Below the pieces are notes generated by a model. It did no database searches. It was not told where the DNA came from and worked only from the letters and a program-made list of their open reading frames with translations. 64,000 nt of DNA, from positions 18,814 to 82,813 of the forward strand of contig SVEE01000010.1 in the NCBI GenBank assembly GCA_015057525.1, given 5' to 3'. This document shows positions 18,187 to 27,762 of the stretch, piece after piece (position 1 is the first letter of the stretch; the number at the start of each line of letters is the position of its first letter). Source of the DNA: Lachnospiraceae bacterium (lineage in GTDB: Bacteria > Bacillota > Clostridia > Lachnospirales > Lachnospiraceae). Made by a program: the position numbers and the translations under genes.

Positions 18187-18891
18187 CTAAGTATATTTTT
18201 GTAAGGCTTTCTTAATCACCTTATTTTGCATATTTATTTCATCTATTCGATTATTAGACTTCTTTGTACATACTTTTTCAAGATTTGCTATAATTTGAAG
18301 ATTAGTCTGCTCTTGTTTAAGCAAATAATCCTTTAGTACAACATCTTGTTTTTCTAGTAATATTGGACCGTACAGCAATTCCTCTTCACTATACAAAACT
18401 TCCCTTTGTCCAATGGACTCTGCCTTGATTACAGTGTAATATTTACCTTCATCTATAAGCATATTCTCGTCTACAATACAATATCCACACTCTAGCAGAA
18501 AAGTTCTCACAAGTCCAACATCTGATTGCGGCTGTAGAACAAGCTTTATTCCATGTTCTAAATGTCTTATTCCATTTTGAAGAATGCGCACCATAAGAGG
18601 ACCACCCATACCTGCAATAACAGCACAGTCGGCCTCTCCTACTTCCAGCTTGTCAAAGCCATCAGACAATCTCACTTCAATCTGATTAACCAATCCATAT
18701 GTAGCAATATTATCTTTAGCAATATTGACTGGACCTTTTTTTACGTCCATAGCAATAACCTTTCTAGCTCTGCCTGTTTGAACCAAGTAGGCAGAAACAA
18801 AAGCATGGTCACAACCAATATCCGCAACATACTCACCGGACACCATATCTGCAACGGCCTGCATTCTTTTTGATAGTTTTATTTCTGACAT
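18187..18891 (-). CDS. trmK: tRNA (adenine(22)-N1)-methyltransferase
   Basis: TrmK methylates N1 of A22 in tRNA with SAM. The start at 18891 (234 aa) is chosen for AAGGA eight bases upstream and for the family N-terminus SEIKLSKRMQAVADMV. The SAM site YVADIGCDHAFVSAYLV, the acidic loop AMDVKKGPVNIAK and the segment CAVIAGMGGPLMVRIL (family catalytic loop) are all present. A coiled C-terminal helix, typical of TrmK, follows. It sits between rpoD (16-base gap) and nif3, the usual Firmicutes order. Confidence 0.93.
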   Translation of the reverse strand: MSEIKLSKRMQAVADMVSGEYVADIGCDHAFVSAYLVQTGRARKVIAMDVKKGPVNIAKDNIATYGLVNQIEVRLSDGFDKLEVGEADCAVIAGMGGPLMVRILQNGIRHLEHGIKLVLQPQSDVGLVRTFLLECGYCIVDENMLIDEGKYYTVIKAESIGQREVLYSEEELLYGPILLEKQDVVLKDYLLKQEQTNLQIIANLEKVCTKKSNNRIDEINMQNKVIKKALQKYT

Positions 18892-18907
18892 ATATTTTGT
18901 CCTTATC

Positions 18908-20065
18908 TTAGTTGTTGTCCTCAAGATAATCTCTAAGCTTTCTACTTCTGCTTGGGTGTCTGAGCTTTCTTAAGGCTTTTGCCTCTATCTGTCTAATACG
19001 CTCTCTTGTTACCTTGAATTCTTTTCCTACCTCTTCAAGAGTTCTAGCTCTTCCATCATCAAGACCAAATCTAAGTCTTAATACCTTCTGTTCTCTTTCT
19101 GTCAATGTTCCAAGAACTTCAACAAGCTGTTCCTTAAGAAGTGTAAATGCAGCAGCCTCTGCTGGAACAGGAACATTCTCATCCTGAATAAAATCACCAA
19201 GATGGCTATCTTCTTCCTCACCAATTGGTGTTTCTAAAGATACTGGTTCCTGAGAAATCTTAAGAATCTCTCTTACTCTCTCTACTGGTATATCCATCTC
19301 AGCTGCAATTTCCTCTGGAAGAGGCTCTCTACCTAATTCCTGAAGAAGCTGTCTTGATACTCTGATAAGCTTATTTATTGTCTCAACCATGTGAACAGGA
19401 ATACGAATAGTTCTTGCCTGGTCAGCGATAGCTCTTGTTATAGCCTGTCTTATCCACCAAGTCGCATAAGTACTAAACTTATAGCCCTTGCGGTAATCAA
19501 ATTTCTCTACAGCTTTAATAAGTCCAAGATTACCCTCCTGAATAAGATCAAGGAAAAGCATACCTCTACCCACATAACGCTTTGCAATACTAACTACAAG
19601 ACGAAGATTTGCCTCAGCTAATTTCTTCTTAGCTTCTTCATCTCCATCCTCCATACGCTTAGCAAGTTCAATTTCCTCCTCAGCAGAAAGAAGAGGCACC
19701 TTACCTATCTCTTTAAGATACATTCTTACAGGGTCTTCTATACTTACACCGTCAGGCACAGATAAATCTATATGCTCTATATCAACCTCTACATCCTCAT
19801 CATCAGTATCAATAAGGATGTCATCTGGTTCCTCATCGTCATCTGTTATAGTTAAAACATCTATACTGTGCTCATCTAAGAACTCAAAAATAGCAACCAT
19901 ACGCTCTGTAGTGAGTTCTATTTCTTTACAGTCATTAAAATGATTGATTATTTCTGTATCCTCTATTACATTTTTCTTCTTCTTGGCAAGCTCAAGTAAT
20001 TCAGCTAACTTAGCTGCAAACTTCTCCTCCAATGCCTGCTGGTCTTTTGCCTTATTCTCTTCCAT
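18908..20065 (-). CDS. rpoD: Primary RNA polymerase sigma factor (sigma-A)
   Basis: The housekeeping sigma factor, 385 residues. Region 1.1 is short and acidic. Region 1.2/2 shows [20 protein letters not shown], then the -10 recognition helix [20 protein letters not shown]. Region 3 starts [12 protein letters not shown]. Region 4.2 ends the protein with the -35-binding helix [26 protein letters not shown] precedes the ATG. It lies 27 bases after dnaG and is followed by trmK; rpsU is not part of this version of the macromolecular-synthesis operon. The good TTGACA/TATAAT-type promoters found elsewhere in the window fit its use. Confidence 0.98.
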   Translation of the reverse strand: MEENKAKDQQALEEKFAAKLAELLELAKKKKNVIEDTEIINHFNDCKEIELTTERMVAIFEFLDEHSIDVLTITDDDEEPDDILIDTDDEDVEVDIEHIDLSVPDGVSIEDPVRMYLKEIGKVPLLSAEEEIELAKRMEDGDEEAKKKLAEANLRLVVSIAKRYVGRGMLFLDLIQEGNLGLIKAVEKFDYRKGYKFSTYATWWIRQAITRAIADQARTIRIPVHMVETINKLIRVSRQLLQELGREPLPEEIAAEMDIPVERVREILKISQEPVSLETPIGEEEDSHLGDFIQDENVPVPAEAAAFTLLKEQLVEVLGTLTEREQKVLRLRFGLDDGRARTLEEVGKEFKVTRERIRQIEAKALRKLRHPSRSRKLRDYLEDNN

Positions 20066-20092
20066 TTTTTATCCTCCCATGGTGATTATATT

Positions 20093-21871
20093 CTATCCAT
20101 TTTTTATTGATATATGCATTTTTGAAACATTAGCCTTCATAGTGATAAGCTGTTGGAACTTAACCATGTCATTAGCACATTGAGTTAATTCCCAATCTAT
20201 CCTTGAAAGTTTTGTTTTCTTGATTACATCATTAATTGCTCTTTCTTTTTCTTCGGCTGTAATATCAAAGGGCAGTTCTGTTTGAAGAATAGTTGCAACT
20301 AATCTTTGTTTCTCCACATCATCAAACATATCTACTATTGCTGCCGGTTTAACCTCTCCAGTACTTCTATACTGTCTAAATAGTTCATCAGCAACTGCGC
20401 GATAATCCTCCTGAAGAAAATCCTCCTCAGATATTACGTCTTCTAAAATTTTAAATAAACCTGTATCATTGACCATCCAAGTTAGTAACAGCCTCTGTGG
20501 CTTATTAACATCATCTGCAGTGCTCTTTTGTTGCTTTGGTTGTTGTGGTTCGATTACAGCTGTATCCTTCTCAGAAATGCCTAGGGTTCCATATTTAGTA
20601 ACCATGGCCTTAAAGCCGTCTTTATCCAAACTATATTTGTCTGAGACAACGTCAATGTAACTATGCCTAGCAACAATTTCTTCTATTGCAGAGATACGCT
20701 TAGCAGCATCCTTTGAAAACTTAATTTTATCTTCCGGATCTTTCAAATTGTAATCCTTTGCAATAGTGTCTATCTCAAAGACTATACCTGTCACCGCATC
20801 CTTTAATCGTTCTTCGAAGGCTTCACTGCCCAGATTCTTAATAAACTCATCCGGGTCCTTATAGGGTTGCATATTTATTATGCGTGTTGTTAATCCAATC
20901 TCCCTTAAAATGCTTATTGCCTTAAGAGTTGCTTTAGTACCTGCTCCATCGCTGTCATATGCCAAATAAACCTCATCAGTGTACCTCTTAATTATCCCTG
21001 CCTGTCCTATGGTAAATGCAGTTCCAAGAGAGGCAACAGCGTTATCAAAGCCTGCCTGATGCATGGAAATAACATCCATGTATCCCTCACATATAATTAT
21101 TCCACGTCGTTTAGATCTTCTGGCAAGATTCATAGCGAATAAGTTATGACTCTTATCAAACACAGCAGTTTCCTTAGTGTTAATATACTTAGGTAAGCCA
21201 TCTCCCAAAACACGACCACCAAAGGCAATTACCTTACCATTAATATCTAATATAGGTACCATAACTCTGTTCCAGAATTTATCTGTGGCGCCCTTACCCT
21301 CATGTATTTCTACAAGTCCGGAATCTTTCATCTGTGCATCTGTATAACCTTTATTCTTAAGGTATTTGTATAAATCATTTTCGTAAATATCTGAATAGCC
21401 CAGTGCAAAACGACTGATAGTATCTTCATTAAGGCCTCGATTCTGCAAATACTCCAAGGCCTTCTTGCCTCTGTCTGTTTTAGTCAACAGATAATGAAAA
21501 TATGCTGCAGCAGTCTTATTCATATCCTTGAGCATAACCTTATAGTTTTCTCTGCTTTTTTGTTCTGCTGACATTTCCTGTTCTGGTAGTGAAATTCCAC
21601 TCCTGTCAGCAAGCAGCTTAACTGCCTCTGGGAAACTATAATTTTCATACTCCATTATAAAAGTATATACATTTCCACCCACTCCACAACCGAAGCAATG
21701 GTACATTTGCTTATCACGGCTTACATGAAATGATGGTGTTTTCTCGTGATGAAACGGACAGCATGCTGAAAAAGTATTACCCTTATGTTTAAGGCTTACA
21801 TAACCACCTATAACATCCACTATATCGTTTCTGCTTCTAACCTCTTCAATTATATCATCAGAATAGTACAT
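20093..21871 (-). CDS. dnaG: DNA primase
   Basis: DnaG makes RNA primers at the replication fork. The 592 residues include the N-terminal CHC2 zinc-binding domain (CCPFHHEKTPSF and YHCFGCGVGGN), the TOPRIM core with IICEGYMDVISMHQAGF and AYDSDGAGTKA, and a C-terminal DnaB-binding helical region. I place the start at the ATG at 21871, preceded by GGGGAGG; a TTG 18 bases earlier would overlap that ribosome site. It is directly upstream of rpoD, the classic arrangement. Confidence 0.97.
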   Translation of the reverse strand: MYYSDDIIEEVRSRNDIVDVIGGYVSLKHKGNTFSACCPFHHEKTPSFHVSRDKQMYHCFGCGVGGNVYTFIMEYENYSFPEAVKLLADRSGISLPEQEMSAEQKSRENYKVMLKDMNKTAAAYFHYLLTKTDRGKKALEYLQNRGLNEDTISRFALGYSDIYENDLYKYLKNKGYTDAQMKDSGLVEIHEGKGATDKFWNRVMVPILDINGKVIAFGGRVLGDGLPKYINTKETAVFDKSHNLFAMNLARRSKRRGIIICEGYMDVISMHQAGFDNAVASLGTAFTIGQAGIIKRYTDEVYLAYDSDGAGTKATLKAISILREIGLTTRIINMQPYKDPDEFIKNLGSEAFEERLKDAVTGIVFEIDTIAKDYNLKDPEDKIKFSKDAAKRISAIEEIVARHSYIDVVSDKYSLDKDGFKAMVTKYGTLGISEKDTAVIEPQQPKQQKSTADDVNKPQRLLLTWMVNDTGLFKILEDVISEEDFLQEDYRAVADELFRQYRSTGEVKPAAIVDMFDDVEKQRLVATILQTELPFDITAEEKERAINDVIKKTKLSRIDWELTQCANDMVKFQQLITMKANVSKMHISIKNG

Positions 21872-21901
21872 CCTGTGGTGCCTCCCCAAATCCTAAAGAA
21901 T

Positions 21902-22915
21902 TTAATGTTGCCATGCTCTAGGTATAAACAATTCCTTTGCCCTTTCTTCTGCATAGTTATCCGTCATACCTGCGATATAATCACAAACAATAACTTCTTT
22001 TGGCTCTCCTAATTCTATACGTTCTATGTATTCTTCAGGCATCTTATCTATATGGCTCATATATTCATCATACAACATGCCGATAACCCGTTCCGCCTTA
22101 ACCTCTTCGCTCTTCGCCAGAGGATTGGTATATAAATCTTTGAACATAAAGCTTCTCAGTTCGGAAAGAGCTTCTTCATAATCCTTAGGTAAGGCTATTA
22201 TATCCTTGTCCTGACTGTATGACACTAATGCATGTATAAGGTTATTTATTCTATCTCTCGTGCTATGTCCTAATAATTCTGTGCACACAACAGGCAATGA
22301 GCTTTCAGTTAAAATACCTGCTCTAATGCCATCATCAATGTCATGATTAACATAGGCTATCTTATCTGAAATGCGTACTATACAGCCTTCTAAAGTAGAT
22401 GGTTTACCACTGGTTTTATGATTAAGAATACCATCTCTAACCTCCCAAGTAAGATTAAGACCTCTGCCTTCCTTCTCAAGCTTCTCAACCACACGTACAC
22501 TCTGTTCATTATGATAAAAAGGTATAGTTGAGCACTTAGATAAAGCCCTCTCACCAGCATGCCCAAAAGGCGTATGTCCAAGATCGTGGCCAAGAGCGAT
22601 TGCTTCTGTTAAATCTTCATTAAGTCGCAAAGCTCTTGCAATGGTTCGTGCTATTTGGGATACCTCTAAAGTATGGGTGAGTCGAGTTCTATAGTGATCC
22701 CCACCTGGTGCTAAAAACACCTGGGTTTTGTGCTTCATTCGACGAAAAGACTTAGAATGTATAACTCTATCCCTATCTCTCTGATAGTCAGTCCTTATGT
22801 CGCATTTATCTTCCTTGCGTTCTCTGCCTCTTGTTTCATCACTAAAGGCTGCGCAAGGTCTGTATATATCATGTTCTCTTTTTTCAAAATATTCTCTTAA
22901 ATTTAATTTGTCCAT
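21902..22915 (-). CDS. dgt: Deoxyguanosinetriphosphate triphosphohydrolase-like protein
   Basis: An HD-superfamily dNTP triphosphohydrolase (releases deoxynucleoside and triphosphate). Metal-binding motifs are intact: H in YRTRLTHTLEVSQIAR, then LGHDLGHTPFGHAGERAL, and a later D in IVRISDKIAYVNHDIDD. The N-terminus KREHDIYRPCAAFSDETRGR is typical. The start is uncertain: the ATG at 22915 matches family length (about 337 aa), while the ATG at 22927 is possible; neither has a strong ribosome site. It is 30 bases upstream of dnaG, a position often held by dgt in Clostridia. Confidence 0.92.
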   Translation of the reverse strand: MDKLNLREYFEKREHDIYRPCAAFSDETRGRERKEDKCDIRTDYQRDRDRVIHSKSFRRMKHKTQVFLAPGGDHYRTRLTHTLEVSQIARTIARALRLNEDLTEAIALGHDLGHTPFGHAGERALSKCSTIPFYHNEQSVRVVEKLEKEGRGLNLTWEVRDGILNHKTSGKPSTLEGCIVRISDKIAYVNHDIDDGIRAGILTESSLPVVCTELLGHSTRDRINNLIHALVSYSQDKDIIALPKDYEEALSELRSFMFKDLYTNPLAKSEEVKAERVIGMLYDEYMSHIDKMPEEYIERIELGEPKEVIVCDYIAGMTDNYAEERAKELFIPRAWQH

Positions 22916-22998
22916 AAATTTACCCATTATCAAACAAAGTTAACACTTCCAAATATATTATTCTACATTTTTTTCAAAACTCCTTTTATAAAAATAAA

Positions 22999-23042
22999 AA
23001 AACACAGAATGCATTTTTATATCAAACAGCATTCTGCGTTTT
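22999..23042 (-). terminator. Intrinsic terminator after the foldase-like gene
   Basis: A 14-base stem (22999-23012 with 23029-23042, one mismatch) is followed on the minus strand by a U-rich run (TTTTTATTTTTATAAA). It separates the lipoprotein gene from dgt. Confidence 0.85.
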
Positions 23043-23060
23043 AAATCAATTCTTATTAAA

Positions 23061-24155
23061 TTATATTATTCCGCCTGTCTCCATATCAACAATTACGGAT
23101 TTCAAATCAAAATCAGTCCAAACAGTACCTTCCATATCCTTCTCCACATCTACTGGAATAGTTGCAAGCCACTGCTGTCTAAGGCTCTCATATTCACTGC
23201 TAACGCCCTCAGATGCCATAGAAGAAATATATCCCTCACGTAAATTCTCATCATCCGAATCAAGCATAACAGCTACAATATATCCAAGTGTATTCTCTAT
23301 AACCTCAGAACACTCTCCATCTTTTAAATCCTTAATTGAAGCAGTATACTCATCGAGCTCCACATTAGGATCCACATATCCAACTCTATCAAGGCAATAT
23401 GGAGTTATACCATATTCTTCAGCAACATCTGTATGAGTAGCTCCACCTTCAATTTTAGCTATAGCCTCTTCCGCATTCTTCTTAGCCTGTTCCTTCTCTG
23501 CATCAGAAAGGTAAATATAGCTTCCGTCCTCATTAGTAGCCGGCTCATTATTTTCATTAACCTCTACTATAGGGAACATCATATAATAATACGAGAAGAA
23601 CTGATAATCCTTGTATGCCTCATTTAAATCATCAGTAATAGTCTGGCCCATATCATTCTGCATATCGTTCTCAAATTTAGACACGATAGCCTGCTCAGTA
23701 AAGACTTTATTAATCACCTCATCAGATATACCGTACTTTGTAAGTATATCATCACCCATGGTCATCTTGAAGTTATTAACAGACGTATTAACAAACTCTA
23801 TATCGCTCTCACCTAATTCACAGTTATTGTGAATTGCAACATCATAGAGTATTTTACCCTCTCTTATAGATGAAAGTATAGCCTCTTTACGAGTAGCATC
23901 CTTAGACTCCCATGAATCAGATGTTACTCCATTCATATAGGCATCCTGAAAAGCATATATAAGTATCTCATCCATAAATATATCGTAGTCTCCAATTACC
24001 ATAACCTTAGTAGACGATGCCTCTTCCTGAGTAAATCCACCCTCTTTAACGATTCCGCTTGGGTATTTCTCCTGACATCCTGTTATTGTTCCAAGACAAA
24101 GAGCTAATACTAAGCCAGCAGCAAGTATTCTCTTTGAAAATTTAATCTTCTTCAT
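23061..24155 (-). CDS. Secreted lipoprotein resembling PrsA/SurA peptidyl-prolyl foldases
   Basis: A 364-residue lipoprotein. The start at 24155 has GGAGG six bases upstream. Lys-rich N-terminus, hydrophobic core and lipobox LGTITGC predict anchoring at Cys27 to the outer face of the membrane. After the leader comes a helical SurA_N-like chaperone region (about 45-190). A parvulin-like segment follows (EAIAKIEGGATHTDVAEEYG, then IKDLKDGECSEVIENTLGYI), matching rotamase pattern but diverged. I therefore call it foldase-like rather than an active isomerase. It is monocistronic, with its own promoter and terminator. Confidence 0.72.
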   Translation of the reverse strand: MKKIKFSKRILAAGLVLALCLGTITGCQEKYPSGIVKEGGFTQEEASSTKVMVIGDYDIFMDEILIYAFQDAYMNGVTSDSWESKDATRKEAILSSIREGKILYDVAIHNNCELGESDIEFVNTSVNNFKMTMGDDILTKYGISDEVINKVFTEQAIVSKFENDMQNDMGQTITDDLNEAYKDYQFFSYYYMMFPIVEVNENNEPATNEDGSYIYLSDAEKEQAKKNAEEAIAKIEGGATHTDVAEEYGITPYCLDRVGYVDPNVELDEYTASIKDLKDGECSEVIENTLGYIVAVMLDSDDENLREGYISSMASEGVSSEYESLRQQWLATIPVDVEKDMEGTVWTDFDLKSVIVDMETGGII

Positions 24156-24165
24156 ATCTTCCTCC

Positions 24166-24217
24166 ACAGTATAAATAAATACTGTTATATTTTAGTCTAC
24201 CTTTCACGTTACGTCAA
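24166..24217 (-). promoter_or_regulatory. Promoter with a palindrome at the start site
   Basis: On the minus strand TTGACG (24212-24217), a 17-base spacer and TAAAAT (24189-24194) form a good sigma-A promoter. A 20-base palindrome (ACAGTAT, six bases, ATACTGT; 24166-24185) covers the expected transcription start, as an operator would. It runs into the ribosome site. Confidence 0.65.
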
Positions 24218-24248
24218 TATATTTCACAGTTTTTTAAGAATAAAAAAA

Positions 24249-24269
24249 GCTGTGGTCAAAGACCACAGC
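24249..24269 (-). terminator. Intrinsic terminator of the sugar ABC operon
   Basis: A 9-bp GC-containing perfect stem with an AAA loop is followed on the minus strand by TTTTTTTA, 20 bases past the last permease stop. Confidence 0.92.
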
Positions 24270-24289
24270 CTTATAATTCAATATGGATA

Positions 24290-25171
24290 TTACTCCTTTA
24301 CACCACCGAGTGCAACACCGGCAATGATGTACTTAGATAAAGCGAAGTATACAACAAGAAGTGGGAATACTGTTAAAGTAAGACCTACATATACGAAACC
24401 ATAGTCAGTTCTGATAACGTCTGATCTAAGACCCTGAACGAACATAGGAAGTGTATACTTATGCTGATCTGTAATCATCATGTTAGGAGTATATAAGTTA
24501 TTCCATGAAGCAATGAATGCGAAGATAGCCTGAGTTGCCATCGCTGGCTTCATAAGTGGGAGTGCAATTCTATTGAATGTAGCAAACTCACCAGAACCAT
24601 CAATTCTTGCAGCTTCAATAATTTCAACTGACAACGCACCCTGCATGTACTGCTTCATAAAGTAAACAGTAGTAGGAGCTGCAGCAGCTGGAATAATAAG
24701 TGGAATATAAGTGTCATAAAGACCAACCTTGATCATGAAGTTCATGAAACCAATGATAGAAACCTGTGCAGGAATCATCATGATTGCCATAATGAATGAC
24801 CAAGCCATATTTCTAAGTCTGAACTGATATACTGTAAGACCATAAGCAGTTAAAGTAGCACAGTATACCTGAAGGATAGTTGCTGGTACAGCGATAATAA
24901 CACTGTGAAGCATAGCCTCCCACACGTTAGTACCCTTATCCTTAGTTCTTTCAAGAAGACCAGAAATATTATCAAAAAGCTCTCCACCAGGAATAAGCTT
25001 GATACCTCTCTCGATTACTGCTGACTCATGAGTAGCATTAACGATCATTGTATAAAATGGGAATATACTTATGAAACAAAGTATTACGCAAATAACAGTT
25101 CTAAAGATCTTCTTAGCTTTGATCTTGGCAGAATAGCTTGCGTCAACACCAACCATATCTACATTAGCCAT
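24290..25171 (-). CDS. Carbohydrate ABC transporter permease, MalG/GanQ type
   Basis: A 293-residue inner-membrane permease with six predicted hydrophobic segments. The ATPase-docking EAA loop is visible as VEIIEAARIDGSGEFATFNRI (split around residues 195-215), followed by IALPLMKPAMATQAIFAF. The C-terminus ends in a membrane segment plus a short tail. It pairs with the MalF-like permease 14 bases upstream and with the substrate-binding protein further up. No ATPase gene is in the operon, so a shared MsmK/UgpC-like ATPase elsewhere is probably used, as is common in Firmicutes. Confidence 0.93.
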   Translation of the reverse strand: MANVDMVGVDASYSAKIKAKKIFRTVICVILCFISIFPFYTMIVNATHESAVIERGIKLIPGGELFDNISGLLERTKDKGTNVWEAMLHSVIIAVPATILQVYCATLTAYGLTVYQFRLRNMAWSFIMAIMMIPAQVSIIGFMNFMIKVGLYDTYIPLIIPAAAAPTTVYFMKQYMQGALSVEIIEAARIDGSGEFATFNRIALPLMKPAMATQAIFAFIASWNNLYTPNMMITDQHKYTLPMFVQGLRSDVIRTDYGFVYVGLTLTVFPLLVVYFALSKYIIAGVALGGVKE

Positions 25172-25185
25172 TATTTACGCACCCC

Positions 25186-26160
25186 CTATCTAATTACAGC
25201 ATGCTTCTGCTTTGGCTCTCTATCACGAGTTAAAGCGAAGAATACCAAACTAATAATCAATGTTACAATAAAAAGAATAACGGAAATAGCTGCTGCTTTA
25301 CCATAATCCTTATTAGCTGCAAACGCGAACTCTCTAATCTGCATTGTTACAGTATGAGAAATACGGTTTGGAGCACCGATACCACCGTTTACAACGTTGA
25401 AAAGCGATGGAATATCGTACATCTGAAGACCACCGATAGCCGATGTAACCAATGTGAACTGGATAATAGGCTTAAGTAATGGTAATGTGATGCTGAAGAA
25501 CTGCTGTCTTGAGCTAGCACCATCAACCATGGCTGCTTCGTAAAGTGATGGATTAATACCAAGGATACCTGCAATAAGTACGATCATAGTATTACCATAC
25601 CACATCCAGAACTGCATGAAACCGATTAATCCGATTGTTGCTGGACCACTCTCAAGGAAGCTGTAGTCCTCTGCAATAATGCCAATATTACGTAATAAAA
25701 TAGTGATAGGACCACTATTACCAAATAAGTTGTAGAATAAGATAGCGATAGAAGATGCAGTGATGATGTTTGGTAAGAACATCATAACCTTGAATGCACC
25801 CTGTCCCTTAAGCTTAACTACTGTGTCAGTAAACCAAGATGCCAAAAGTAATGCTAAGAGAACCTGTGGAATAAAGTTTACGACCCAAATAATCATAGTA
25901 TTCTTGATAGAATTCATTGGTAATGTATCAAACCAAATTGTACCACCATTCTTGAAATCCTTCTTAGTAAGCATAGCCATAAAGTTGTCAAAGCCACAGA
26001 ACTCTGGTGTGTTCCACTGACCGTTAGACATTCTGTACTCTACAAAACTTAAGTAGAAGGTATATAAAAGTGGATATAACTGGAAAATTAAGAATACTAA
26101 GAAGAATGGAGCAATGAATAAGTATCCATATTTTCCATATTCAACTGTCTTTCTTTTCAT
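25186..26160 (-). CDS. Carbohydrate ABC transporter permease, MalF/LacF type
   Basis: A 324-residue permease with six membrane segments. The first is FLVFLIFQLYPLLYTFYLSF. The EAA loop is NPSLYEAAMVDGASSRQQFF followed by SITLPLLKPIIQF. The N-terminus GYLFIAPFF is typical of the sugar CUT1 family. The ribosome site (GGGGAAG) partly overlaps an A/T-rich stretch at 26170-26185. It lies 201 bases after the substrate-binding gene; that gap holds two strong hairpins, suggesting lower expression of the permeases than of the binding protein. Confidence 0.93.
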   Translation of the reverse strand: MKRKTVEYGKYGYLFIAPFFLVFLIFQLYPLLYTFYLSFVEYRMSNGQWNTPEFCGFDNFMAMLTKKDFKNGGTIWFDTLPMNSIKNTMIIWVVNFIPQVLLALLLASWFTDTVVKLKGQGAFKVMMFLPNIITASSIAILFYNLFGNSGPITILLRNIGIIAEDYSFLESGPATIGLIGFMQFWMWYGNTMIVLIAGILGINPSLYEAAMVDGASSRQQFFSITLPLLKPIIQFTLVTSAIGGLQMYDIPSLFNVVNGGIGAPNRISHTVTMQIREFAFAANKDYGKAAAISVILFIVTLIISLVFFALTRDREPKQKHAVIR

Positions 26161-26220
26161 GATTTCACTTCCCCAACCTTTTTAAAATAATTTTAAAAAT
26201 ACATTCTTCACGTATCCTCC

Positions 26221-26275
26221 GTTAGACATTTTATAAGAAGCATCAAATCGCGGTGCTCCTTATAAAATGTCCAAC
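26221..26275 (-). promoter_or_regulatory. 22-bp intercistronic hairpin in the sugar ABC operon
   Basis: Arms 26221-26242 and 26254-26275 pair over 22 positions. The two DNA mismatches are A/G differences that become G-U pairs in the minus-strand RNA only, consistent with selection on the operon mRNA. It probably stabilises or processes the upstream binding-protein message. Confidence 0.7.
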
Positions 26276-26298
26276 AGTGATAAATGTCTTTTTTAAAA

Positions 26299-26326
26299 TT
26301 ATGCACCGGACGAATCCGGTGCATAA
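26299..26326 (-). terminator. Attenuator-like hairpin after the binding-protein gene
   Basis: A perfect 12-bp stem (26299-26310 with 26315-26326) has a four-base loop (TTCG in the transcript) and is followed by TTTTAAAAAAG on the minus strand. It could act as a leaky terminator and 3' end for the binding-protein mRNA. Confidence 0.65.
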
Positions 26327-26361
26327 CAAGTAATAGCTTATTAATTACTATAATGTAATGA

Positions 26362-27762
26362 TTACTCTACTACGATATCGCTGTAAGCTGAAGATACCTG
26401 CTCCTTGATGTAAACGATAGCGTCATCAATTGTAGCATAGTCACCTGCATTGTAACCAGCTGCTGCTGAGTCAAGGTATGAGTTGAAAGTAGCGTCGTAT
26501 GAAGTAGCCATATCTAAGCTAAGTCCCTTAGCACCTGCATCATAAGCCTCAAGTGGGTTCTGTCCGCCGAGCTTATCAAGTGCACCCTTACCATCAGCGA
26601 TAAGGTTAGCAACTGCCTGCTTGTTGTTACAGAAGTCAGTATCGATATCGAAGATGTTGTACATAGTATCAACATCACAGCACATAGTGTAAAGAACGAG
26701 TGCTGCTAACTCCTTGTTAGGACAAGCATTTGTTACCATAAGGTAAGTACCACCCCAGTGGTATGAGCATGGACCAGTTACAACATTGTACTTGCCCATT
26801 GCATCTGTATCTTCGATTGAAAGTGACCATGGAATGAACCAAGTACATCCGAAGTAGCAGAATACATCGCCAGCCATGTTAGCTGTCCACTCTGAAGACC
26901 ACATAGCAGTCTTGTTTGTATAACCGTTGTCATATAACTTCTTAGAGTACTCTAAGTAAGTGTTGATTGCTGGGTCAATGTTAAGAGCACCATCAACAAC
27001 CCAAGCTGATGATCTCTGATCAAGCATAGCATACTTGATATCGTCTGGACCTGAAACCATGTACTTTCCAGCTGCCTTCATCTTCTCAGCTACTGCAAAG
27101 AAATCATCCCAAGTTCCGATAGCTGCCTGAACTGACTCTGGATCAGAGAATCCAAGAACTTCCTCAGCGATATCAGTTCTGTAAGCAACAACACCAGGAG
27201 TTGCCTGCCATGTAACAGCCTTAAGCTGTCCATCGATTGTAGCATACTCTACAGTGTAATCGTATGCATTAGCATACATCTCAGCTGTAATACCGATCTC
27301 AGATACAGGTACTACATAATCTCTCATCATGAAAGATACTGCAACATCGTTATCAGCAGCGATGATAGATGGAACCATCTCACCACCTGCATCTACAGCA
27401 GCCTGTAACTTAGCAGAGTACTCATCAGAAGTACCTGACATATCAAGGTTGTTGTAAACTACTAAGTCAGAGAGCTCTGGATACTTAGTTCTGAAGTGAG
27501 TATCAAGTCTTGATCCTAACTCGTCGTTCCAAGAGTAAACCTGGATAGCTGCACCGTCTGCTGAAGGAACAGTAATCTCTGGAATACTCTCAACTGCAGG
27601 TGACTCAGTCTCAGTGTCTGCATCAGCATCGCTTGCAGCAGCAGTAGTATCGTCTGCAGCAGGAGCTGAAGTTGTTTCCTTATCATCCTCACCACAAGCA
27701 CAGAGAGATAATCCCATTGCAAGTGCTAAAGATAACGCCATTGCTTTTTTGAATTTTTTCAC
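26362..27762 (-). CDS. ABC sugar substrate-binding lipoprotein
   Basis: A 466-residue solute-binding protein of extracellular family 1. The leader KKFKKAMALSLALAMGLSLC ends in a lipobox (SLCAC), so it is lipid-anchored. A Thr/Ala/Asp-rich linker (about 28-55) follows before the globular domain (IQVYSWNDELGSRLDTHFRT). Aromatic residues such as QATPGVVAYRTDIAEEVLGF and WSSEWTANMAGDVFCYFGCT are typical of oligosaccharide binders. The start is GTG with AAAGGAGG upstream. It is the first gene of the importer operon. Substrate is unknown. Confidence 0.92.
   Translation of the reverse strand: MKKFKKAMALSLALAMGLSLCACGEDDKETTSAPAADDTTAAASDADADTETESPAVESIPEITVPSADGAAIQVYSWNDELGSRLDTHFRTKYPELSDLVVYNNLDMSGTSDEYSAKLQAAVDAGGEMVPSIIAADNDVAVSFMMRDYVVPVSEIGITAEMYANAYDYTVEYATIDGQLKAVTWQATPGVVAYRTDIAEEVLGFSDPESVQAAIGTWDDFFAVAEKMKAAGKYMVSGPDDIKYAMLDQRSSAWVVDGALNIDPAINTYLEYSKKLYDNGYTNKTAMWSSEWTANMAGDVFCYFGCTWFIPWSLSIEDTDAMGKYNVVTGPCSYHWGGTYLMVTNACPNKELAALVLYTMCCDVDTMYNIFDIDTDFCNNKQAVANLIADGKGALDKLGGQNPLEAYDAGAKGLSLDMATSYDATFNSYLDSAAAGYNAGDYATIDDAIVYIKEQVSSAYSDIVVE

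Noticed and set aside
26171..26185. A further CAACCTTTTTAAA motif (plus strand)
   Set aside because: It is antisense to the permease ribosome site, the downstream sequence does not carry the ATCTNTATATATG-like part, and no plus-strand gene follows.
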